Positions 23,960 to 32,984 of a DNA stretch of 64,000 nucleotides are shown here, piece after piece. The DNA comes from Sporopachydermia quercuum. Its lineage: Eukaryota > Ascomycota > Sporopachydermiomycetes > Sporopachydermiales > Sporopachydermiaceae. The translations under genes were made by a program, and so were the position numbers. The stretch's first letter is position 1, and each line of letters opens with the position of its first letter. Below the pieces are notes generated by a model that was not told the origin of the DNA, did no database searches, and was given only the letters and a program-made list of their open reading frames with translations. Location: assembly GCA_001599295.1 (NCBI GenBank), contig BCGN01000001.1, positions 1,240,001-1,304,000 on the forward strand. Reading direction: 5' to 3'.

Positions 23960-26021
23960 CTAAGGCGCTATACCATATCCTCCACCAGTCCATCTATAAA
24001 CAGCCAAAGCTTCTTTCCGTTTTCTACTCAATTCTTCCTGTGATTCAGGGTCATTTGCATTTCCCACCGCAGCATTTGCATGCCTCAATGCTGCCCGCAT
24101 TATATTCCGTGATGTTCTCATATATTCTGCAGTCAAAGTTACAATACACACTTCATGAGCTCTTACTACAATTTCACATGCTCTCCTCATTTCATTCCCG
24201 AGTCCACTTCCGAGCCGATCGACCATATATAGTAGAATGGTACTTGCAGGAGAGAACAAATAAATTCCAGTGAAGAACGGCATAAGCCGAAGGTCGGAAT
24301 CAGTCGCCAGCACGGAATCCAAACATTCCGAAGCTTGAATTGCATGTGAAGACGCGATCCGAACTTCGGGCGAGTTCACCCATTCAGGCGGAGCATTCAA
24401 TAATTCTATCGGATCCCACGGAATGTTTAGTAGTATATGGAACACATGTACTAAATACATAGCATAGTCCTTCCAAGCTTCGGAATACTCCGAGAACACC
24501 ATTTCGCCGTTAATTGAACTCCGCGAATGCTCCTGCAAACGATTTGTTCTAGAAAAGCCTTTTAAAGATCTTGTATAGACTGCTAATTGGGTCTCTACCT
24601 GTGCTTTCACGTAATCACGATAATTCCTAGGTAACAATTGTACTGGCTGTTCACATAGTAAATGGGTAGTCACCATTCCCCCGAGAATCATCATTAAAGG
24701 TAAAAAAAATCCGAAAATGCCCTGGGATGATATACTAAACGAGATTCCGCAAGCTCGGGCCGAATCTTCTTCTGCCGGTTGTAAAGGGAACCGCGTTGAA
24801 TGATTCCATAAGGCATCGTCCTGAGGATGATAGAGATCTTTGCATTCAGCATCTAGTAGAGCTAAAGGCTGGTCGAAACAGAATCCTAAATGTCTGTCAA
24901 TCATATAAATGATCCACCAAGCTCTTCTTCTTTCTTCCCGAACTTCTTCGGGTAAAGTTGCAACTTCCATGTTAAGCTTGCTCTCACGTGCCAATCCTTG
25001 GGCTGTTTTCCACCATTTCATAGAAGCTCCTTTGAATTCTGAAGCCGANGCAACCGTCCCGAGCTGGATACACGTGATCACATCATCTAGTCCCGGTTCC
25101 ACTTCTGAGTTAGGCTGGTCTCTGTCCCGGCCAGGCTTGAACTTTTGGCCGAGCGATGAGTTTCTAGGATATCCTGCTTGTTGTAACGGAAGAGATAACT
25201 CTACCGCTAACTCAAACAGTTTAGTGGTGATAGCGTAATGATTAGACGGTACACATGTCAAATAGGGATGATGCGATCCGTGTACTGCTACCAACAATAA
25301 AGCACATAGTAGGGAAGCCGAAGTTGGTCTCGGATTCTCTTTGGACAGGATAGACGACTTACGTACAATGTATGCTAGTACATAAGGAGAATGGTCAAAA
25401 TATGACTCTAGAAGATCACACGCCACGTCCATCGGTAGAGAAATTTGGTCCAAATAAGGCAGCAGCGGCTCAAAAACCGGGTATCGCATATCTTGGCCAG
25501 CGTTCCGTGTACCGGGAGACGAAGAAGTAACCGACCCGTTAGTATCTGGAGGGTTATTTGCCGACATAATTGAATTCGAGCTATTAGGTTGAGGAATATT
25601 AGTGGATGATTGTGGGCCGTTTGGGGTTCCCGAGTTTAATGATGCCGTTGGTTGTTTTGTATTTATTGCAAATGACGACTTATGCCGAGATCCATACCGA
25701 ATAGAGTTTGCTTGAGCAGCTGAGCCGGAAATTGATCCGTATTGATCTACTGGGGGTGCGTACCGTAGACCAGGGTCATTTACTAAATCCATCATTGAGG
25801 ACCCGAAAGCTTCCGAGTTCTGTAAGTCCGTTGCATTTGGAGTTCNGCCGGATATAGCATAGAACGGAGATGGTAGATTCGGGTCGGTTAACATGTCGGT
25901 TGAATCACGCGGCGTTCGGCCTGTTCGATCCACATTGAATAGAAAAGAATCCATCTCATCTGGACCATTCGAAATCGAAACTTGCGATTGCTGTGCTTGT
26001 TGTGCTTGTTGGTGCTGATGG

Positions 26022-26052
<31 letters not shown>

Positions 26053-26788
26053 GATTGGTGAGTTGGCCGGAAGTCATTCGAGAAGAAGCGGAGGATCCCG
26101 GAGATAGAAAGCTTGATTGTGATTCTGGAGAGCCTTTCGGGTCGGAGATCAATTCCATTAAAAGATTATTTGGCATTTGCTGATTTGACTCTATTGGTAA
26201 CCCTGGGTTATCTGGACCTTGAGCCGAACCCATTGACTGACCGGTACCAGTTTGAAGTTTATGAACTCCGTTCAATCCAACACGATCCGCAGGTGGTAGG
26301 CCCATATCGGCAGCAACTGGAACGCTTCCCGAGGTATTTCCAGCAAGCAAACCTTGAGGTATTGAGGCAACACCAGTCATTGGAGCTACAGCTCCTCTAT
26401 CCGATTTCTCTTTCATTTCTTTTTCCTTTTGCTGTTGCAACAACATTGCTTGACGTTTACTAGTGTAAGATTCCGAAGCTCTGCCCCTCTTCCGAGGTTC
26501 TCGTGAATATTCGCATTTGATTTTAACTCTTACACAGTGATGACAAGGAAATGCACCATCACATTTCGTTCTCCGTTGGTTACATTGATCACATGCTCTA
26601 GCCACGCGCTTTGACTTTTTTGGTTTCGGCACATCCGAAGAAAACAAATCCATAGGTTCATCTGATCTCTCCGGAGACCTCGGCTTATTTTCATTCCCCA
26701 TCGAGTTCTCTCCACCTTGGCTTTCGATTTGACCTGATCCTGTCCCAGAAGACATGCCAGGAACTGATGCGCTCATATCGAAGGACAT
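23960..26788 (-). CDS. XLR1: XlnR/Xyr1/Xlr1-type Zn2Cys6 transcription activator
   Basis: This 942-residue nuclear regulator is of the family that switches on xylanase and D-xylose-catabolic genes in filamentous ascomycetes. The zinc cluster is at 66-92 (Cys66, 69, 76, 82, 85, 92) in [16 protein letters not shown], followed by the basic KRGRAS, very like Aspergillus XlnR. A long low-complexity stretch with polyQ and His/Gln (about 245-270) links to the fungal-trans regulatory domain. Signatures shared with XlnR are [35 protein letters not shown]-like [37 protein letters not shown] and the extreme C-terminal [12 protein letters not shown]. Its GC content looks higher than in flanking genes. 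It ends convergently with XYL3 and has its own 2.3-kb upstream region. Target genes are inferred from family and position. Confidence 0.92.
26020..26054. repeat. Glutamine-codon repeat inside the regulator gene
   Basis: A run of TTG/GTT trinucleotides encodes about ten consecutive Gln on the minus strand, continuing into alternating His/Gln. Such tracts are common in yeast activators and vary in length between strains. Confidence 0.8.
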
Positions 26789-29063
26789 TCAGTTGTTTAA
26801 ACGGTAAAACAGAGGCATGATATTCCGATAAATAGCAGCAGATATCAATTTTTTTTTCAGTGATTGTATTGACTTATCGGTATTTCTCAAATATGCTTTC
26901 TCTTGTGTTCCGCGTTTCGTGTTCCGTGTTCCCTTATGTTCCCTTAATTCACGCTCTATTATTGTACGTGCAAAACTTGTATAGTCCTATTCTGTATCTT
27001 CTATAGCACACAGGGCAAGTCGGCGAAACCGAAACAAGATAATCTTGTTTATATGTTTACGAAATTACCTATTGTCAATTGCCGTTCATTAGCTCGTTCA
27101 TAAACGATTCCTTCCGTTGTCTTTTATTTCGTACGCTGTTCCGAGAGGTGAAAAAAAGCGGGAGAAACAGGTGTTTTGCTTATATGGGGAGAAAAGCCAT
27201 GTAGAGAGTCAGATGAGTAGCCTGATGAAATGGGACATGAGGCCTAGGGGGCTATTAGAGGAAGGTAAGTAAAGGACTAGAGTCACAATATATTAGGGCC
27301 AGAGGTTCGGGAAATTACTTTTGCTGGGGAAAAAGTGGAGAAAAGGGAAGGAGAATAACGAGAAAAACAAGGGGTACAAAAGAGAAAATATTTCATCACG
27401 TGATACGTAAAAAGAGGGGGCTTCACGAGCGAATTAGAGATGAGAGATATTTATGCCAGAATAGGCAGATATATGCAGAAAAATATGCTGGTGTACTAAG
27501 GACTCTGGAATACGGCAAGTATAGAGGAGAGTAGGTAGTCAAACCAAGAAAGAAGTGTGGTGAATGATAGATTATAGAATATTAAGGATAGAAAGAAAGG
27601 AGAAATAAATCAAATCAGAAAATTCATCAGGCATTTGAGGTGTTGTTGTTTGATATACTAAAGTTGAAGCTGGGGGTGGAGTTGGCAACAAAATGAGGAT
27701 TTACACAACGAGTTGTAGTGTATAATGGTAAACAAACTGCTTTATTTATCATGAACAGTGAATTGAACTTATATGAGAAGGCAAAAAAATACAATTTCAT
27801 GTCATACGAGGAGTTGATAGCGGATATTCAACTATGAAAGCTCAACAAATGATCAGAAGTACGATCACCTAATATACGTAAGATAGGAGTAGATAGATAT
27901 CCAGCTGTACATCGGATACTCCTTCAATGGTCACTTTCCCTTCATTGACATATCTCAGTCTTAATTTTATCTTGCAAGTTTCCATTTATACTATCGACAG
28001 GTTGGCCAGACAGTACTTTAGATTTGATGCGATAAGACAGGAAAGTAATAATCAATCCTGATTTACAAAGTTGTCGAAGCTAGAATAAGATTCTAACTTT
28101 AGTCAGGAACCGAAACTCAAACACTGGCGACAATTCATACAAAAATAGTAATATTTGATAAAGTTTAACTAAACTACTCTAAAATCGAAACGTTAACTTT
28201 CCAATCAATAACTCAGACTCAGCACACATTATAGCAATTCGACCAAAAAGCATGTTACTATCTTCCTGTATGGTTTATTATCATGATACTTGCTCACGAA
28301 ATTCAATTGTTGGAATTCCACAGAATAACTTCATCAAATGATAACCTTGTTAAAATGACTCTTTGCAAGCTCAAGCCACTCGAAAAATGCATTATGTTTC
28401 AAAAAATTGTCAATTTGGGTACATAATAGACGTTTAAATCAACTTAGTACTGTGAATTCTTTCTCAGAAATATTATAGGAATTTCGTTATAATGAAAACT
28501 CAAAGTAATAACGTTACTGTTAAAAATTTATCCTCTCACCGTTTTCCCTTTTTCAGACTGAATGCTTTCTATCGGAGTTTCCTAGTTTATCATTTTTTGC
28601 TGCAGGGGAGGTATTCGCTTATTCATTAATATGGTATTTCATCGGGATAGACCATAATATTTCTATTACTTACTCCATTTCTTTAGCTATTCAAATGTGA
28701 GGAGTAGGTTGTTATTCAAACCGGCGCTTACTTTTCGTTTATGATATACTAATTAATACTATCAGTCTTTCCAAAATGTATCGGGTTAAAAGAATATCTT
28801 TTCCATGTAACAAAGACTTATAAATAACATCAGCATCCTTTCAAATAACTTACAACATAATTACGAAATACTTTTTAGCATACGTCTGTTTTCTTTTTTT
28901 CTTTCTTTTTTTGTTTTCAACTAAAATCATTAGAAATTGAGCTGGATAGAGAAACTTCAATAGATATTTTATATCTTTTACTGTTTTCACGGACTCCCAA
29001 AAGTTCATTACTACTTTGTAGTTCAATGAAAGGAAAAAGAAACCTCAATAATCATTCACAACA
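26789..29063. promoter_or_regulatory. Divergent upstream region XLR1 / UGA1
   Basis: 2.3 kb with no gene. Near XLR1 it contains an inverted pair CCGATAA (26825-26831) and TTATCGG (26874-26880), then four direct GTTCC copies at 26907, 26921, 26928 and 26938. Further out lie an E-box CACGTG (27397-27402, within TCACGTGA) and two CTGGGG (27324-27329, 27670-27675). A purine-rich stretch covers about 27130-27620. The UGA1 side is AT-rich with T-runs typical of yeast promoters just before the ATG. Confidence 0.45.
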
Positions 29064-30482
29064 ATGTCTAGTCCCGCTAAGGTTTATTACCCTTATGAGC
29101 CTGCTGCTCCTAAGATGATCACCTCTTATCCTCCTCCGAAATCTAGTCAAGCAATTGAGGATTTGAAGGAAGTATTTCCAAGTCACATCTCTCAAATTGT
29201 GGTTGATTACAAGAAATCAAATGGCAATTACCTTGTTGATGTTGACGGAAATACTTATCTAGATGTTTATGCTCAAATTGCATCAATAGCTCTTGGATAT
29301 AACAATCCTGCTTTAGAAGCAGCTGCCAAGTCGGAGGAAATGATTCAAGCCATTATTGATCGACCTGCAACTGCTCATTATCCTCCTGATTACTATAAAG
29401 ACATAATTAAGGATGGATTATTGGCAGCTCATCCTCAAGGACAAGACAAAGTCTGGTGCACTTTTTCGGGATCTGATGCTAATGATCATTGTTTCAAAGC
29501 TGCTTTCATTTACTACAAGGCGAAACAAAGAGGTCATAAGGCTTTGATTAGTGCTGAAGAAGCAAATTCTTGCTTAGAAAACTCTGAACCTGGTTCCCCC
29601 GAGCTTGCGGTNTTATCTTTCAAGAAATCCTTCCATGGTAGGCTTTTTGGTTCCGGTTCTGCTTCAAGAGCTCAAGTTTTACATAAGTTGGATATACCAG
29701 CTTTCAAGTGGCCACGAGCTATTTTCCCCAATTTAAAGTATCCCTTAGAAAAGTATGCTAAGGAAAATGCTGAAGAAGAAGCTTTGAGATTAAAGGAAGT
29801 TGAGGAAATCTTCAAGACTTGGGATTGCCCAATTGCGGCTTTGATTGTTGAACCTATTTTGTCAGAAGGTGGAGACCTTCATGCTTCCAACAGCTTCTAT
29901 CAAGGACTAAGAGATATTACTATCAAATTTGGAGCTTCATTAATTATCGATGAAGTTCAAACTGGCTTTGGTGCTACTGGTAAATTATGGGCTCACGAAC
30001 ATTTCAATATTACTCCTCCACCTGATTTTGTTACATTTTCAAAGAAAGCTCAAGCTGCTGGTTATTACTATCATGACCCACTAGCTTTGCCTGACAAAGT
30101 GTTCCGCATCTTTAACACTTGGGTCGGTGATCCTGTTAGAGCTATTATTGGTGGTGCTATATATAGAGAAATTGCTAGCAAAGGGTTAGTAGAACATACA
30201 AAGAGAGTTGGCGAATACATCTATGGAAAGCTTGAAGGTTTACAAGATAAATATAGTGATAAGCTCTTCAATTTGAGAGGTAAAGATAGAGGAACATTTA
30301 TTGCATTTGATTTGTCTTCTCCTGAAAAGAGAGATGAATTTATTCTTAGAGCTAAGGGTAAAGGATTAAACATTGGTGGTTGTGGTACTGAATCTATTAG
30401 ACTAAGACCAACTTTGACTTTCGATGAGTCGCATGCTGATATTCTTCTTCCACTTGTTGAAGAGCTTTTGACTGAATTATAA
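29064..30482 (+). CDS. UGA1: 4-aminobutyrate aminotransferase (GABA transaminase)
   Basis: This 472-residue class III PLP aminotransferase converts GABA plus 2-oxoglutarate to succinate semialdehyde plus glutamate in the cytosol, letting yeast use GABA as nitrogen source. Seen: N-terminal MITSYPPPKSSQ, PLP-phosphate loop FSGSDAND (134-141), KKSFHGRLFGSGSASRA (187-203), IIDEVQTGFGATG (294-306, Asp296 contacts the pyridine nitrogen) and TFSKKAQAAGYYYH (324-337) carrying the PLP lysine in SKK. Length equals yeast Uga1 (471). One ambiguous base (29612) is a third position of a Val codon. It is the first non-xylose gene after the cluster and faces DUR3 tail to tail. Confidence 0.93.
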   Translation: MSSPAKVYYPYEPAAPKMITSYPPPKSSQAIEDLKEVFPSHISQIVVDYKKSNGNYLVDVDGNTYLDVYAQIASIALGYNNPALEAAAKSEEMIQAIIDRPATAHYPPDYYKDIIKDGLLAAHPQGQDKVWCTFSGSDANDHCFKAAFIYYKAKQRGHKALISAEEANSCLENSEPGSPELAXLSFKKSFHGRLFGSGSASRAQVLHKLDIPAFKWPRAIFPNLKYPLEKYAKENAEEEALRLKEVEEIFKTWDCPIAALIVEPILSEGGDLHASNSFYQGLRDITIKFGASLIIDEVQTGFGATGKLWAHEHFNITPPPDFVTFSKKAQAAGYYYHDPLALPDKVFRIFNTWVGDPVRAIIGGAIYREIASKGLVEHTKRVGEYIYGKLEGLQDKYSDKLFNLRGKDRGTFIAFDLSSPEKRDEFILRAKGKGLNIGGCGTESIRLRPTLTFDESHADILLPLVEELLTEL

Positions 30483-30929
30483 ACAATGTAGAAAAAATTG
30501 AAATGGATAAAGTATAGTGAGTAACTATTTTAATAGATTAGAAGTCTTGGTTATTAATTAGATTGTTCGTACTTTACTGGTAGATATAAACTTTCACCAC
30601 TTGATGAAATTGAGCTAAATAAATGTACTCAGCACTAAATCTAACTAAACTTAACTAAATTAATGAACTTACCATGCGTTATTGCATTATTAGATGCAAT
30701 AATAAGATGTCAATGAATTGATAATATTGGTATGAACTACTAGCATTATGATATGCCATCATTTATGTTTTATCTACAATAAAGCCAATAGCCATTAGAG
30801 ATCTTCTAAAGTGAACCTGCACAGGAATGATTATAAAAATTAACACATCTATATATAAAACAATAAAAATAATATAAAATCTATACACCTCAAAATCAAT
30901 TCAGTTATTCAATGATACTACATCAGCCG
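30483..30929. other. Convergent spacer UGA1 / DUR3
   Basis: About 450 bp holding the two 3' ends. AT-rich; nothing else seen. Confidence 0.6.
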
Positions 30930-32984
30930 CTAAGCTTTTCCAATTATTTCAGTGTTAACAACTTCAACATCATCGCTCAAACTATCTGATTCCATAATAA
31001 CTGCATCTTCTTTCTCATTTTCTTTACCGACCATGGTGTAATCTAATCCCTTAATGTCATAGATTATCTTCTTGAAAACCGTTGGAATTGCCACTCTACC
31101 ATTCCATAATGGCAATAATGTGATCACCAAAGTTGCAAAGAAAGCCCAAATAAATACGACAACAATCCAACCAACAAAGAAAGATTTTGAAAAAATGTAT
31201 CTAGTTCCATATAATGGCATTGGGAAAACAACCAAGAAGAATAAGATAAAGATCGCTGATACAACCATGGCTCTATTTCTAGCGATCTTGACTTTCTTAT
31301 CTTCGGCAATTGCAATGGTAATAGCAGTTAATTCTTCAGCAGTGTGAAGTTCCCTAGCACCATGTTCCTTATCAAACTCTGAATCATCATTTTGTTTGAT
31401 ATCTCTCCAGATTTGGAAGTCAAAGTCATCTGGTTTTATGTAGGCAAACAAAGGTGTAAGGATTAATGGTAAACCAACAGCAAAGACATTACCTGCTGCT
31501 AATGCTTCCATGGTTGACAAAGTTGCTAAGGTAACAATACCTGATTGATGATAAGTATAGCCAATCCATAATGCTAAAGCAGCACAAGTTGAGATTGTAG
31601 TTGAAAGGCAGAAAGAAAAAGCTGACATTTTTCTCCAAGTGATAGTCAAGACCATTGGAACTACGCAAGGTCCAACAACAATACCAGCAACAGTAGTAAT
31701 GAATGAAACACTGAAACCAGCATGAGCAAGACCAATTGCTAATCCAACGACAAAAACACCAAAGGAGATAACGGAAATATGTCCAACTTTCACTAAGGTC
31801 TTACCGGTAGCGTTGGGGTTAATATAAGCTTGGTAAATATCATAAGTAGCTAATGCAGAAACGGCGACAGCTTCAGAAGAGAAAGCAGATGTTGTGGCCA
31901 TGAAAACCATAACTAAGACAGCTCCGGCACCACCTGTTCCCATCAATGTAATAGCAGCATAAGGCATGACCATACCTGCGTCAATTTCTTCTGCTGTCAT
32001 TAAATTGGGATATGTGACAAAAGAAGGTGATGTTTCTAACCCACGTGCAGCCAAACCGAGGGTAGATGCTAAACAGAAAGGAATGGTAAACCAGCAAATA
32101 CCACCTAGAACATAGCCACCGAATGTGGAAACTGGATTTGCAGCAATGGCCTTTTGGAATAAAGCAGAATCAACTGTGTAGGCCCAGCCTGCTCCAATAT
32201 TCACTAAACCAAACAAACCTGCTTGTCTTGATGTCATTGTCAATAAAGATCCTTGGTAATTACCAGCAACAGGTCTTTCTTCAGAGGCAACTTTCAACAT
32301 TTCCCATAAAACACCGGGAGATCCAATCAAATCACTTGTACAATAGACAACAAATAAGAACATTAACATACAGAAGTAAATGATAATTGTATGCATCCAA
32401 TCGGTAACAAAGGTTGCTTTGATACCACCGAGCATTGTATAAATCAGAACTCCAATAGGTAGTAGAACAATGGATGCATCTCTGTTAACACCAGTGAGGT
32501 TACTGAAAATCGATGAACCATTAATAAGTAAATTTGCTGAAGCAGTAATTTGTTGAATCAAGGAGTAAGTACACATCAAAATATGAGTAGTTGGACCAAA
32601 TCTCAATCTTAAAGCTTCCTGAAAAGTATGGCAATTTGGAGCTTTTCTTTTCAATTCAATACACACAGTAGCAAACATAATGATTTGAACGCAAGCACCA
32701 GCTCCGTACCACCAAGGGGCAGCAATACCATAAGAAAATGCAACTGTACAAGATAATAACAAGGTTGCACCAATAGTCCATTGAGAAACGCAAGCAGAGG
32801 CAATTAATCCTGCACCAACACTTCTTTTAGCAGTCATTTGCATTTCCGAATCTTGAATTTCTGACATATATCGTGACAATAACCACGAGATACCGACCAT
32901 GATAATTGCAAATGCTGCACCAACACCGACGATGATCCCATAGCCAACGCCTGAGTCATAAATTGGCATTTCAATCATCTTCAA
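30930..32984 (-). CDS. DUR3: Urea/polyamine active transporter
   Basis: This 684-residue plasma-membrane protein is a sodium:solute-symporter-family carrier of the Dur3 type, taking up urea (and polyamines in yeast). Around fifteen hydrophobic helices are visible. Family signatures are SRYMSEIQDSEMQMTAKRSVGAGLIASACVSQW split across the first loop and helix, TFQEALRLRFGP, GGIKATFVTDWMHT, SALFQKAIAANP, AFSSEAVAVSALATYDIYQAY and PDDFDFQIWRDI in the C-terminal cytosolic part. The size fits yeast Dur3 (735), slightly short at the C-terminus. An in-frame ATG two codons downstream is an alternative start. A TATATATA lies about 185 bp upstream, and GATAAG (33233-33238), a GATA-factor site used in nitrogen catabolite repression, lies about 250 bp upstream. 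Confidence 0.93.
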   Translation of the reverse strand: MKMIEMPIYDSGVGYGIIVGVGAAFAIIMVGISWLLSRYMSEIQDSEMQMTAKRSVGAGLIASACVSQWTIGATLLLSCTVAFSYGIAAPWWYGAGACVQIIMFATVCIELKRKAPNCHTFQEALRLRFGPTTHILMCTYSLIQQITASANLLINGSSIFSNLTGVNRDASIVLLPIGVLIYTMLGGIKATFVTDWMHTIIIYFCMLMFLFVVYCTSDLIGSPGVLWEMLKVASEERPVAGNYQGSLLTMTSRQAGLFGLVNIGAGWAYTVDSALFQKAIAANPVSTFGGYVLGGICWFTIPFCLASTLGLAARGLETSPSFVTYPNLMTAEEIDAGMVMPYAAITLMGTGGAGAVLVMVFMATTSAFSSEAVAVSALATYDIYQAYINPNATGKTLVKVGHISVISFGVFVVGLAIGLAHAGFSVSFITTVAGIVVGPCVVPMVLTITWRKMSAFSFCLSTTISTCAALALWIGYTYHQSGIVTLATLSTMEALAAGNVFAVGLPLILTPLFAYIKPDDFDFQIWRDIKQNDDSEFDKEHGARELHTAEELTAITIAIAEDKKVKIARNRAMVVSAIFILFFLVVFPMPLYGTRYIFSKSFFVGWIVVVFIWAFFATLVITLLPLWNGRVAIPTVFKKIIYDIKGLDYTMVGKENEKEDAVIMESDSLSDDVEVVNTEIIGKA

